A stretch of DNA of 64,000 nucleotides from Streptomyces sp. NBC_01241 (GCF_041435435.1 NZ_CP108494.1:7970501-8034500); one strand, 5' to 3'; shown: positions 46,428-56,003, counted from the first letter of the stretch. The notes: generated from the sequence alone by a model not told the origin. Numbers and translations: made by a program.

Positions 46428-46501
46428 TAGCGGGGACAGGATTTGAACCTGCGACCTCTGGGTTATGAGCCCAGCGAGCTACCGAGCTGCTCCACCCCGC
46501 G
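46428..46501 (-). tRNA. Initiator tRNA-Met (CAU)
   Basis: The minus strand folds into a full cloverleaf starting CGCGGGG with anticodon loop CTCATAA and TTCAAAT in the T loop. Initiator features are visible: three G-C pairs in the anticodon stem (GGG/CCC) and a mismatched first acceptor pair (C1 with U72). The 3' CCA is not encoded. It is read leftward into a strong hairpin. Confidence 0.92.
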
Positions 46502-46629
46502 TCGGTACGGTGAACTGTACGGCATCGACCCGGCTCGGCCGAATCGGCTTTCGCTTGGAGGTGGTGCCAGCGCATCTGTGGTCGCTGTCGGCGCCGGATT
46601 CACCGAGTTGATCCGGCGCCTTGCCGGGA

Positions 46630-48375
46630 ATGCGGTCTGGAGATGCCGACATCATCTTCTCCGGCGGTTCCATCGTGACGGTTACCGACGAGAGGTCGGC
46701 GGCGCCCGAGGCGGTGGCAGTCAAGGACGGCCGGGTCGTCTTCGTCGGCAACCTGTCCCAGGCGCAGGCCGAGTGGCGGGGGCCGGACACGCGGCTGTAC
46801 GACCTGCTGCCGGACCAGGCCCTGCTGCCGGGGTTCATCGATGCGCACGGCCACGTGGTCGGCACCGGCCTGCAGGCCACGATCGCCAACCTGCTGGCCG
46901 CTCCCGACGGCAACGTCACCAACATCGCGTCCCTCCAGGGCAAGCTGTGCGAGTTCGCCGAAAGTGCGGTGGGGAAACGCTCGGATTGGATCGTCGGTTT
47001 CGGTTATGACGACTCCATGCTCACCGAGGGCAAGCACCCCACCCGCCAGGACCTGGACGTGGTATCCACCGAGAAGCCTGTCCTGGCGATCCACCAGTCC
47101 TTCCATCTGGGAGCGGTCAACAGCCTGGGACTCGAACGGCTCCAGTACACCGCCATGACACCGGACCCGGAGGGCGGGGTGATCCGGCGGAGGCTGGAGC
47201 GTGGGACCGAATCCGGGCCCGTGTACGGGGAGCCGAACGGGGTGCTGGAGGAGACTGCGTTCAACCCCGCCGCCGACCTGGCCGTCGCCGGAATGGACCC
47301 CGTCGACAGCGGGCAGTTCCTGCCCGTGGGCCTCCTGTCGGCGGCGAGTTTCGGCTTCACGACCGTACAGGAGGGGGCAGCGAGCTTGGAGGTCCTGGGC
47401 CTCCTGCGGCAGGTCGCGGACGCCCACCCCGCCGGCCTGCCCACCGATGTGGCCGTCTACGTAAAGGCTGACCAGGCCATGAAATCCCCTGACAAGGTCC
47501 GGGCGAGCCGGGAGTACACCAAGGGCCTGCGCGCGGCCGGGGTGAAGTTGGTCCTGGATGGCTCGCCGCAGGGGCGCACCGCCTGGCTCACCGAGCCCTA
47601 CCTCACGCCGCCCAACGGTCAGGACGAGGACTACCGCGGCTATGCGACCCTGCCGGACAAGGACGTCCTGGCCCAGGTCCGGGCGGGTTTCGCCAACAAC
47701 TGGCACATCATCGCGCACGTGAACGGCGACGCCGCCATCGACCAACTCCTCCAGTGCGTGCGCGCGGCCACCAAGGAAGCTGGGCAGGACCGGCGTACGA
47801 CGGCCATCCACTGCCAGACCGCCCGCGAGGACCAGATCGAGGCGTTTCGGGAACTCGGCATCATCCCGTCGTTCTTCTCCATGCACACCTACTACTGGGG
47901 CGACTGGTACCGCAAGACCGTGCTCGGCCCCGAACGGGCTGTCAACATCTCGCCGGCCCGGTGGGCGGTGGACCGCGGGATGGCGTACACCTCACACCAC
48001 GACGCCCCCGTCGCCCTGCCCAACTCGATCGCCATCCTGTCCAGCCAGGTCACCCGTGTCACCCGGACATCAGGAAGCGTCCTGGGCCCGGACCAGTGCG
48101 TGTCGGTCCTGGATGCGGTGAAGTCCATCACCATCAACGCCGCCCGCCAGTACTTCGAAGAGGACACCAAGGGCAGCATCGAGGTTGGCAAGCTCGCCGA
48201 CTTTGTGATCCTCAGCCACAACCCGCTGACGATTCCCGAGCGAAAGATCAAGGACATCACCGTCGTGGAGACCATCAAGGAGGGCAGGACCGTCTACCCG
48301 CCCTCTCCCGCACGCCCGGAGCCCGCCCCCGTCCTGCACAAGGCAATGTCCGCAGCCTTTGCCAACCACTGCTGA
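46630..48375 (+). CDS. Amidohydrolase family 3 enzyme (YtcJ/NfdA type)
   Basis: The 581-residue protein has the composite beta-sandwich start (DIIFSGGSIVTVTDE), the metal motif FIDAHGHVVG near residue 71, an internal HVNGDAAIDQLL and HCQTARED region (about 360-405) and HHDAPVALPNSI (about 460) with the last metal ligands. The end (GSIEVGKLADFVILSHNPL) closes the sandwich. Family members hydrolyse amides such as N-substituted formamides or act as imidase-like enzymes. ATG 46630 is chosen; a TTG nine bases upstream is possible. Confidence 0.88.
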   Translation: MRSGDADIIFSGGSIVTVTDERSAAPEAVAVKDGRVVFVGNLSQAQAEWRGPDTRLYDLLPDQALLPGFIDAHGHVVGTGLQATIANLLAAPDGNVTNIASLQGKLCEFAESAVGKRSDWIVGFGYDDSMLTEGKHPTRQDLDVVSTEKPVLAIHQSFHLGAVNSLGLERLQYTAMTPDPEGGVIRRRLERGTESGPVYGEPNGVLEETAFNPAADLAVAGMDPVDSGQFLPVGLLSAASFGFTTVQEGAASLEVLGLLRQVADAHPAGLPTDVAVYVKADQAMKSPDKVRASREYTKGLRAAGVKLVLDGSPQGRTAWLTEPYLTPPNGQDEDYRGYATLPDKDVLAQVRAGFANNWHIIAHVNGDAAIDQLLQCVRAATKEAGQDRRTTAIHCQTAREDQIEAFRELGIIPSFFSMHTYYWGDWYRKTVLGPERAVNISPARWAVDRGMAYTSHHDAPVALPNSIAILSSQVTRVTRTSGSVLGPDQCVSVLDAVKSITINAARQYFEEDTKGSIEVGKLADFVILSHNPLTIPERKIKDITVVETIKEGRTVYPPSPARPEPAPVLHKAMSAAFANHC

Positions 48376-48677
48376 CGCCCCGGGACGTCACCCCGTTGAG
48401 GGGCTGAGCGCCAGCAGACCAGATCGACTGAGCTCGTTCTTCAACCTCGCCTGCGTTCCTGCTGGTTGAGGGCGTGCTCTTGATCGGGCAGCAAGAACGA
48501 CTGACCTCTGACACAAGATCTTGACCCTTTGCCAAGCGATCTTGACGGTCAACCGAGCAGGTCTGGCCCATGTGGGCGATTCAGTGCATGGATCCATTCG
48601 TGCTTCCGTGCGCCCCGTCGTACGGCCTCACTGCGCGGCCGTTCCGGGGAAGTAGTGGAGGTCTGTATGGCCTGACC
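48376..48677. other. Intergenic stretch with short direct repeats
   Basis: Two copies of gatcttgac lie about 20 bases apart (48522-48551), in an AT-richer patch. No gene is recognised. It may be an old insertion-sequence end or promoter region for the damaged methyltransferase gene. Confidence 0.3.
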
Positions 48678-49355
48678 ATGGGCGACAGCATGCACCTGGG
48701 CATGTGGACCGACGGCGTGCGGACGCAGACGGGGGAGCCGACAGCCGACGAGATGTGGGAGGAACTGACCCGGGCCCAGGACTCCTGGACCGGCAGCCTC
48801 ATCAACGAGGTCGGGCTGCTGCCGGGACAGCGGATGCTGGACGTCGGCTGCGGCACCGGCCGGCCCACCGTGCGAATCGGTGCCGAGTCGGGCGCGAGCG
48901 TGCTCGGCGTGACGGTCAGCGCCGCGCAGGTCCGGGCCGGCCGCGACCGCGCCTCGAAGGCGGGACTGTCCGACCGCGTCGCCTTCGAACAGGCGGACGC
49001 CATGGCCCTGCCCCAGGAGTCCGAGATCTTCGACGCCGCGTGGGCCATCGAGTCGTTCGCGCACTTCTCCGACCGCCCCGCCGCGATCCGCGAGGTTCGG
49101 CGGGTGCTGCGGCCCGGGGGCCGCTTCGTTCTCGCGGACTGCTACGAAGCCGAACCCTTCACACCTGAGGAAGTCCAGCTCTTCCAGGCCGCGTTCGCCC
49201 TCTCCCGACTTCCCGCCGGACCCCGACGTCGCAGGCCCCGGCGATTACCGCCGGGGCCTGAGGGCTGTCCCAGCGGGCGGGTCAGCGCCTCAGGCGACCG
49301 GCGGCGACCAGCAGACCGGTCAGGGCGAGGACCATCCAGGCCGCAAGGTAGGTGA
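48678..49355 (+). pseudogene. SAM-dependent methyltransferase, truncated
   Basis: From MGDSMHLGMWTDG the sequence is a class I methyltransferase: SAM motif MLDVGCGTGRPTVRIG near residue 53, VTVSAAQVRAGRDRA, and LRPGGRFVLADC near 150. It resembles small-molecule (rifamycin or sarcosine-type) methyltransferases. Homology stops near 49203 at FQAAFALSRLPAG; the rest is Arg/Pro-rich read-through over a terminator hairpin, and the N-terminus lacks about 20 residues before MGDS. About a third of a normal enzyme is missing. Confidence 0.75.
49232..49260. terminator. Stem-loop between methyltransferase remnant and MFS gene
   Basis: A perfect 12-base stem (caggccccggcg / cgccggggcctg) with a 5-base loop lies 22 bases beyond the MFS gene stop. 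It would end MFS transcription and lies inside the read-through of the methyltransferase remnant. Confidence 0.7.
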
Positions 49356-50520
49356 AGGCGGCCGTCGGAGAGACGACGGTCCACAAGGCACCGGCGACGG
49401 TGGAGGCGGCGAGGTTACCCAGCGACTGGACGGTCGCGAGCATCCCGAAGGCGGAGCCGCGCAGGTCCTTCGGCGCGAGCGTGGCGACCGCGGAGTGCTG
49501 GGCGGTCTCCACCGCGCCGATCCCCACGCCGGCCAGCACGAAGGGCACCGCGAGGACGGTGATGACGGCGCCGGTCACCGCGAACATCCCGTACGCCACG
49601 GCGAACGCCGCCACGCCTGCGGCCAGCACGAGTACCGGGCGGCGGGCCCCGAGCCGGTCGGACAGCCGCCCGGACGGGACCGAGGCGAGGGTGGCGGCAA
49701 CGTTGTACGCGGTGTAGAGGCCGAGCGCGATGGTCGTCGCGGTCTTCGTGCCGTGCTCGGGCGCCAGCAGGTCCGAAGCCCGCAGGATCAGCAGGGTCGC
49801 GGCGACGTTGCCGACCTCGAACGCGGCGACCGCGCCCAGCAGCCTGCCGAGATCGCCCTTCAGCACCGGCCGGATACGAATCTTCAGCGGCACCTTGTCC
49901 CGGCTGGCCGGGCGCGGGGTGTGCCGGATCGCGTAGACGATCGCTGCAGCGGCCAGCAGCCCGGGGATGACAGAAAAGCCGATCGCCCACTGGACGCCCA
50001 CCCAGGCGACGAGGCCGAGAGCGAGGAGCGGTCCGAAGATCGCGCCGAGGTTGTCCATCATCCGTTCGAACCCGTACGCCCGCCCGTACGCCTTCGCCGG
50101 CACGATGTCCGCCAGCAGCGCGTTGCGGGCCGGAACCCGCAGGCCGCGGGCGGTCCAGGCGGCCGCTCGCAGCACGCCGACCTGCCACACCGCGGTGGCT
50201 CCGGCGGTCGCGGCACCGAGGACTGCGGTCGTCGCGTAACCGCCGACCGCTACCTTCCGGCGGCGGGCTGGGTCGTCGGCGAGCACGCCGTCGCCGAACC
50301 GGGCGGCGCCCGCCAGGGCGTCGGAGATCCCCTCGATCGCTCCTAGAGCAGCGGCGGGAGCACCGAGGGTGGAGGTCAGCAGGGACGGCAGCAGCGCGGT
50401 GGGGATCTCATGGCCGACATCGGCGAGGAGACTCGCCGAACCGATCCCGCGCACCCCTGGCGTCAGCCACTGCTTCTGATCGAGAGGGGGCTGGTCTGTG
50501 GGCGGCGTGGTCTCAGTCAT
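49282..50520 (-). CDS. MFS efflux transporter
   Basis: The 412-residue protein has about twelve membrane segments in two halves. The loop between helices 2 and 3 carries the MFS A-like motif FGDGVLADDPARRRK, and the second half has SVPSGRLSDRLGARRPVL. Many such actinobacterial proteins export drugs or metabolites. Start ATG 50520 is preferred; the coding-like frame upstream has no ribosome site. Confidence 0.88.
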   Translation of the reverse strand: MTETTPPTDQPPLDQKQWLTPGVRGIGSASLLADVGHEIPTALLPSLLTSTLGAPAAALGAIEGISDALAGAARFGDGVLADDPARRRKVAVGGYATTAVLGAATAGATAVWQVGVLRAAAWTARGLRVPARNALLADIVPAKAYGRAYGFERMMDNLGAIFGPLLALGLVAWVGVQWAIGFSVIPGLLAAAAIVYAIRHTPRPASRDKVPLKIRIRPVLKGDLGRLLGAVAAFEVGNVAATLLILRASDLLAPEHGTKTATTIALGLYTAYNVAATLASVPSGRLSDRLGARRPVLVLAAGVAAFAVAYGMFAVTGAVITVLAVPFVLAGVGIGAVETAQHSAVATLAPKDLRGSAFGMLATVQSLGNLAASTVAGALWTVVSPTAAFTYLAAWMVLALTGLLVAAGRLRR

Positions 50521-50705
50521 ACCCGGCAGTCTGGCCCAGCGTCCTGGTGGTCCGGCAGTGGCGGATCTGCCGATTCCGCGCCGTTCAGAGCGAGGATTAC
50601 AACGAGTTGGATCCGCCGGGCGACCATGTAAGAACACTCTCGGTGCCAACACGGTACCAATGTCCCCGAGCGAGCCAAGAAGGCCGGCATCAGTACCAGG
50701 GACGG

Positions 50706-51772
50706 TCACCGGCCGGGCCCCTGCACCCAGTCGATCGACGGCTCGGGGAACCAGGTGTGGCCGTGGCGGCGCCAGGCAGAAGCCCGGGCGGCGAGACGGG
50801 CGCGCAGGTCTTCCCAGTTGCGGGCCGGGCCGGCCGTCCAGGCGCGTTCGGCAAGGCCGGGGAGCCGGGGCAGGAGCAGGAACGACAAGTCGTCGGAGTC
50901 GTTCACGGTCTCGCACCAGATCGTTGTCTCGAACCCGGCGACATCGAAGCCGGGACCGTCGTCGATGCCCGTGATCGGCGCGGTACAGGACTCGCGGATC
51001 GTGAGCGGCGGGTAGCCCGGACGGCCGAGCCGACGGCGGCGTTCCTCGGCCTCGCCGGCGATGGCATCCGCATACGGACGGTCGAGGTAGGCGCGGACGC
51101 GTGTGGAGATGACGACGCGCGCGCGTTGCTCGCCCATCCGGTCAGTGTCTTCGACAGCCTCTTGGAACGCCGCGAGGAACATGTCGACCACCTGGGGCGG
51201 GAGCATCGCTACGAAGGGATGCTTCGGGTTCGGTGCCAGCTCTTCGTCGATCCACTGCTGGGCGATTTGGCCGGTTCTGCGGGCACCCGAGCCGTCTCCT
51301 GCCAGCCCATCGGCTCCTTGCCGTGGGCGCGTACGAGTTCACGTGCGCGCGCCACGAAGTCACCGTGGTCCTTGGCCGGCATCCCGAATGCCCCGTCGCC
51401 ACCGACGTGGATGAACCGTACGGGAGTGAGTGCCGCGACCTCTGCGATCACGTCGTCGACGAACCGCCACACCTCCGCGCGCCCGGGTTCCAGCCGGAGC
51501 GGCCGGATCTCTCCGGCGATGAGCTTCGCAAGCATCTCCTCGCTCGACTGCGCAAGGGCGCTTGTTTCCTGCGAGGTCAGTTCGGGGCAGACGGCGATCG
51601 CGGCGGTGCTGTGGCCGGGCATGTCGATCTCCGGCACCACGGTGATGAACCGCGCCGCCGCAGAGTCGACGAGGTTGCGATACCGCGCCTGTGTGAAGAA
51701 GGACCCCGGGGGCGCGTCGCGGGTCAGTTCCGGCCGCGACGTGATCCCACAGGGGTGCGGTTGTATCCGGCG
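50706..51772 (-). pseudogene. GH20 beta-N-acetylhexosaminidase remnant
   Basis: The middle part (51772-51240) matches the GH20 barrel: ITVVPEIDMPGHSTAAIAV-like ITVVPEIDMPGHSTA, then FIHVGGDGAFGMPAKDHGDF. Catalytic pairs in GH20 are Asp-Glu (GGDE); here Glu is Gly. A frame break near 51210-51240 leads to the C-terminal part (MFLAAFQEAVEDT, ESCTAPITGIDD, FLLLPRLPGLAERAWT). The N-terminal domain is missing. The enzyme cleaves terminal GlcNAc from chitin or glycans when intact; this copy is dead. Confidence 0.8.
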
Positions 51773-51780
51773 CTCTGCCC

Positions 51781-52158
51781 TCAATGACGAACCAGGCAGA
51801 ACGGATGCCCTTCCGGATCGGCATAGATACGCCAACTCCGCCCGTCGGAACCGCCATCCAATATCGTCGCTCCCTGGGCCAGCACCTGCTCCTGGGCTCG
51901 GTCCAGGTCCGCAACACCGAAATCCAGATGGAACTGCTGGGGCCGGGCCGGGTCGGGCCACAGCGGCGGCCGATACTCTGCTGCCCTCTGGAAGGCGAGG
52001 ACGAGACCGGACGGTGTGTGCAGTGTCGCCCAGCCATCGCCAAGTGCCCACCGCCTGTCCTGCTGGTTGACGGTCCCACCGAGCAGCGACTGGTAGAACG
52101 CGGCGAGTTCCGCCGGATCCGAGCAGTCCAGCACCATGCATTGCAGGTCAGCGATCAC
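51781..52158 (-). CDS. Small VOC-fold (glyoxalase-like) protein
   Basis: The 125-residue protein is a complete single VOC domain: MVLDCSDPAELAAFYQSLLG near residue 8, FHLDFGVADLDRAQE near 76, DPEGHPFCLVRH at the end. His and Glu ligands of metal-dependent members are partly present (FHLD, EGHPFC). Substrate unknown; most are annotated as glyoxalase/resistance proteins. Confidence 0.85.
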   Translation of the reverse strand: MIADLQCMVLDCSDPAELAAFYQSLLGGTVNQQDRRWALGDGWATLHTPSGLVLAFQRAAEYRPPLWPDPARPQQFHLDFGVADLDRAQEQVLAQGATILDGGSDGRSWRIYADPEGHPFCLVRH

Positions 52159-52342
52159 GAACAGATCCTAAGCTTGTTCTTTATCTACCAAGATCTTCCG
52201 GATTCGCGGATGGCCTTGAGAGTAACGAGGCGTCTGACGGTCTTGCCCCTGGCCTGGGGCTATAGGCGGTTTACTACAGTCGCCAGCAGGGGCCGGGACG
52301 GCCCCGATGCCACGGCTGCGGTCCCGCTCGCTCTGTCGTTCC

Positions 52343-52699
52343 TCAGCCCAGTGACAGGCCGCCCTGATCGTCCTTGATCTTCACCTTGACCCAGGCATGG
52401 CCGCTTCTGCTGCCGTCGCCGACGCCGACGCCGTCGACCTTGCACTCGAACTCCCGACCCGCCTCGACGGGGATGGAAGCGGGGCAACTGACATCGTCGA
52501 TGGTCGGGGGCTTGGCGAAGTCGGCGGAATTGACGTTGTTGAGCACGGCCCGCGCCAGCGCGTCCTGATCCAGGACGCGCTGCGGCTGCACGGCGGGACT
52601 CCCGGCCAGCAGCATGATGATGAAAGTGAGCGCACAACAGGCGATCACGGCCAGGGAGAGCGCGATGACGGTACGGGCGAAGCTGCGTTGATCAGTCAC
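52343..52699 (-). CDS. DUF4333 membrane protein
   Basis: The 118-residue protein has one membrane helix (residues about 8-33) followed by a DUF4333 domain: QDALARAVLN, VSCPASIPVEAGREFECKVD and AWVKVKIKDD. The two Cys can form the usual disulfide outside the membrane. GTG 52699 with AGGA upstream is preferred over a TTG at 52735. The IS607 element inserted about 40 bases upstream may have altered its promoter. Confidence 0.8.
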   Translation of the reverse strand: MTDQRSFARTVIALSLAVIACCALTFIIMLLAGSPAVQPQRVLDQDALARAVLNNVNSADFAKPPTIDDVSCPASIPVEAGREFECKVDGVGVGDGSRSGHAWVKVKIKDDQGGLSLG

Positions 52700-52741
52700 G
52701 CGGAGAGTCCTATCCGGCTGTCCGTGCTCATACAACCGTTC

Positions 52742-54382
52742 CTAAACAGTGTCCAGGACTGAGCCTTGTACCCACGTCCCGGAACTGCGCGCATCCCGAA
52801 CGGTTTTGGATGCGCTGGTCCCCCGCGTTCTCGTTGTCCCTGTCCGGCGACGCGCATCGTGTGCACGCTCCGCGACAGGGCGGCGGGTTTCCTCACGCCC
52901 TCGGTCACCATGATCGGCCTGGACGGTCCGATGCCCAGCACCATCACTCTGGTGATGCTGGGGCGGTGCCGTCCGTCGCCGGATCAGGTGCCCGAGGGCG
53001 CGTCTGCCAATGGCCACCGAGGCGGCGTCATGGCGAGTCATGCTGCGAGTCTTGCTGATCAGGGGCTTGCGCCAGTGCTGGTCGCCCCACATCGAGGTGT
53101 ATGCCGGGTCGACGGCGACGATGGCGATGCCGTGTTCGGCGGCCATGGAGACGATGCGGGCCTTGAGCTTGCCGGTAGGCATACCGGAGATGAGTTGCCG
53201 GAACCGCTTCTTGCGGCCGTGCTTCTCGCGGGTCTTCTCGGCGGCGAAGTCCAGGTTCTCGATGCCGATCGCCTGCGCGCCGGTCTGCTTGGTCCAGTGC
53301 AGGAGGCGGGTGAGGGCGTGCCGGATCTGGGCGTCGCGGTGGTCGGCGGTGCCGGACAGGTCGTAGGGGAAGCGGCGCGGGTCGCCGACCGGGTTGCCGT
53401 GCCGGTCGAGCCGGTAGGCGGCGAAGTGGTCGGCGTTCGTGTCGACGCCGACCATGCCCTTGGCGCAGGCGGTGGCTGGCGGCATCGTCTGCACGGCGGG
53501 CCTGGTCCACGACGCGGTCAGGTACCAGCGGCCCCGCTCAACGTGGTAGTGGATGCGGTAGGCGACGGCACGGTTGGCCTCGGTGCGGTCGCGCCACTCG
53601 TCCCCACGGTGCGCGAACGCGACCTTGGAGGCAAGAACGTACCGGCCATGCTTGCTGTTGGCCAGGTGGGCGAGCGGGGCGGGCATCTTGATCGACACTT
53701 CGCCGTCAGGGGTGACGCGGATCGTCTCGTTCCCGAAGCGTTTTCCGGACTCGCCGTCTGCGGCGAGGAACCAGCGCTCAGCCTCCCAACGCTGACGCCA
53801 TTCGTGCTCGGTGAGCTGCGCGGCCTGAAGGTTGTGCCGGTTCTTGAGCAGCCGCCGGCCGCCGCGAACGACACGGACGTGTCCGGTCTTCCAGTCGTCG
53901 CGGGCCACGTCGAGGCGGTGTTCCAGGGTGGCCAGGCGGCGGGACTTGTGGAACCACTCGCCCTTGGACCGGTACCCGCCCGGCACCCGCTTGCTGCCTT
54001 TCTCCCCGATCGGGAGGGACAGGCGGTGTCGCAGCGTGCGGATACCGGCCTCAAGGTTCTGGACATGGGCGAGCAGGCAGCGTCGGGCCAGGCCGTACTG
54101 GTCGTGCGTGGCCTTCGTGATCGCACCCGCGATGCGCGACGACGACTGCTCGGTCAGGTCACGCTTCCGGGATGCCCACGCGTCGTTGTCGTGCTTGTGC
54201 CCGGCTTCGCAACGGGCCTTGAGATCGAGAGAGGCCAGGCGGCCTTGGTGCTCGCCGACCAGACGCAACACCTTCTCGTCCTTGGGCGTGAGGTGCTTGA
54301 GGCGGTCGCGTAACGCCACACCGGACGGGCCGACAGCAACGAACGGCGGGTCGATGGTACGGAGCTGCTTCTTGTCAGCCAT
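52742..54382 (-). CDS. tnpB: IS607-type TnpB nuclease, long variant
   Basis: The protein of 546 residues has the RuvC pieces MVGVDTNADHFAAY, AIGIENLDFAAEKT and SMTRHDAASVAIGRRALG, which supply the three acidic residues. The four-Cys zinc ribbon of canonical TnpB is missing between YTSMWGDQHWRKPL and TRHDAAS. The Arg/Gly-rich C-terminal tail reads into the right end and may overlap the guide RNA. Its start overlaps the tnpA stop by eight bases. Confidence 0.85.
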   Translation of the reverse strand: MADKKQLRTIDPPFVAVGPSGVALRDRLKHLTPKDEKVLRLVGEHQGRLASLDLKARCEAGHKHDNDAWASRKRDLTEQSSSRIAGAITKATHDQYGLARRCLLAHVQNLEAGIRTLRHRLSLPIGEKGSKRVPGGYRSKGEWFHKSRRLATLEHRLDVARDDWKTGHVRVVRGGRRLLKNRHNLQAAQLTEHEWRQRWEAERWFLAADGESGKRFGNETIRVTPDGEVSIKMPAPLAHLANSKHGRYVLASKVAFAHRGDEWRDRTEANRAVAYRIHYHVERGRWYLTASWTRPAVQTMPPATACAKGMVGVDTNADHFAAYRLDRHGNPVGDPRRFPYDLSGTADHRDAQIRHALTRLLHWTKQTGAQAIGIENLDFAAEKTREKHGRKKRFRQLISGMPTGKLKARIVSMAAEHGIAIVAVDPAYTSMWGDQHWRKPLISKTRSMTRHDAASVAIGRRALGHLIRRRTAPPQHHQSDGAGHRTVQADHGDRGREETRRPVAERAHDARRRTGTTRTRGTSASKTVRDARSSGTWVQGSVLDTV

Positions 54383-54953
54383 CGGCAGCCGCCGCTTCCA
54401 GTGCCTTCTTGGCACGGTTCTTCGCACTGCGGCGGCCGTACAGGCGAGCACAGAACGAGATCAGAACCTCCACCATGTCGCGCACCAGGTCGTCTTCGAC
54501 CTCGCCGTCATCCAGCACAACGAGTCGACGGCCGGTTGCAGCCAGAGCGGCCTCAACGAGTTCGACGTTCATACGGCCCAACCGGTCTTTGTGCTCCACC
54601 ACTACGGTGGTCACCGCCGGGTCGGCCAGCAGGCGACGGGCCTTGGCGCGGGCGCCGTTCATGCCCGAAGCGATCTCGGATTCGACGCGCACGACCTTAT
54701 GCCCGGCCTTCGCGGCCCAGGCCGACAAGCGTGCGGTCTGCCGCTCCAGGTCGGCCTTCTGGTCGTGGGAGGAGACACGGGCGTACAGGCCCACGCCACC
54801 GGTCACGGACGGTGACGTGTTCGCGTCGATGTTCACCAGGATCGTGCGCGGCCCCACTCGTTCCGCAGGGACCGGCAGCGTGCCCTCACGGAACCAGCGG
54901 TACGCAGTACGCGGGGCGACCCCCTGCGCACGCGCCCATTCCGTCAGGTTCAT
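54375..54953 (-). CDS. tnpA: IS607 serine transposase
   Basis: The 192-residue protein starts with a MerR-like helix-turn-helix (NLTEWARAQGVAPRTAYRWF) followed by a serine recombinase domain with catalytic Ser in LYARVSSHDQKADLERQ and DRLGRMNVELVEAAL. The C-terminal coiled part is GRRSAKNRAKKALEAAAAD. It moves the element with little target specificity. ATG 54953 is the usual family start. Confidence 0.92.
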   Translation of the reverse strand: MNLTEWARAQGVAPRTAYRWFREGTLPVPAERVGPRTILVNIDANTSPSVTGGVGLYARVSSHDQKADLERQTARLSAWAAKAGHKVVRVESEIASGMNGARAKARRLLADPAVTTVVVEHKDRLGRMNVELVEAALAATGRRLVVLDDGEVEDDLVRDMVEVLISFCARLYGRRSAKNRAKKALEAAAADG

Positions 54954-55187
54954 ACACCAGATCATACGACACTCGCGACACCTGAAGGACACTCATGGAC
55001 ACTTAGGCGAGAGCAGTTCCTGACCCCCTGTGGTGACGTGAAGTCACCTCGGTCCCTGCGGAGTGCTCCCGCACCACTGCCTGCGCGGCCGGAGAGGCGC
55101 TTGTGCTTCTCTGCACTTCACCGAAACGAGTGCGATCCGAGGGCGTGATCCGTCGTCGCGGGCTTCGCCGCTGGGTACCGTGTGTAC

Positions 55188-55859
55188 ATGTCCACTCGCG
55201 CGGAGTTGCGTCGGATGCGCCGTATCGACCGTTGGATGAAAATCATTCTGCCGAGGGTGGTCCGACGCGTGGTCAACGGCGAGGTGTCGCAGCCCAGTTG
55301 GTTGCCTCGCCGATGGCTCACCCTGGTGTCGGGTGACGTCGACCTGGACGCGGGTGTCGGCGCAGTCTGGCTCGTCTGGCGTCCCGGGAATGCGAAGGCG
55401 GAGACGCACACCGCACTGATTGAGCGCTGCGGCGAGAAATGGCACTACACAGGCGGAGGCAGTAGGTCGGACGCTGACCTGCCTGCCGAGAGACTGGCGG
55501 CGGGCCGGCCGGGGCAGGTCGGCGTGATCGAGCTTGGCGGAGGCGCAGGTTGCCTGAGTTATGCCTACCGCCGGCAGCTTCGTCATCCGGACTTCACGGG
55601 GACGGGATCGTGGGTCGGGTCCAACGAACTTCAGGTGGCGGCGGAAGTGGATCACCTCCTCGTCGGCGACCGACGGATTGAGGTGCCCGGGTACGGCAGG
55701 CTCATCGTGGTCTGGAAGTCCACGTCCACAGGCCACGTGGGGATCCGACCGGTCATTGTGGCGGTGGGAAGCGATGGTTCGGAACTCTCCAGGATCGGCC
55801 CTCACGACGGTATGGACAGCTACACCTGGACAGAGCTGAACGGCCAGACGGAGCAATAG
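55188..55859 (+). CDS. Unknown soluble protein
   Basis: A 223-residue protein with no membrane helix, beginning with a basic helical stretch (RAELRRMRRIDRWMKIILPR) and continuing with beta-type sequence (WLTLVSGDVDLDAGVGAVWL, WHYTGGGSRSDADLPAERLA, YGRLIVVWKSTSTGHVGIRP). No family recognised. It sits between an IS607 and an IS4 element. A GTG two codons upstream is also possible. Confidence 0.55.
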   Translation: MSTRAELRRMRRIDRWMKIILPRVVRRVVNGEVSQPSWLPRRWLTLVSGDVDLDAGVGAVWLVWRPGNAKAETHTALIERCGEKWHYTGGGSRSDADLPAERLAAGRPGQVGVIELGGGAGCLSYAYRRQLRHPDFTGTGSWVGSNELQVAAEVDHLLVGDRRIEVPGYGRLIVVWKSTSTGHVGIRPVIVAVGSDGSELSRIGPHDGMDSYTWTELNGQTEQ

Positions 55860-56003
55860 CTGCGAACCCTCCGTATTTCCTTGCAGCGGACAGCGCCCCT
55901 GGCAAGTGCCATCGCTGCAGCTCAGCAGCACTCTCCGCCTATGTGATCAAGACCCGCACAAGTCCGCTCGTGAAAGCCCGTGGCTAAACCCAATACCGGT
56001 AAC

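Larger units (their letters stand above)
52741..55020. mobile_element. IS607-family element (tnpA-tnpB)
   Basis: The element carries a serine transposase and a TnpB gene on the minus strand. GTTCCT occurs at both edges (52738-52743 and 55016-55021); IS607 enzymes join ends at a GG dinucleotide (CC on this strand), so the element spans about 52741/52743 to 55018/55020, near 2.28 kb. No long inverted repeats are present, as expected for this family. Confidence 0.6.
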
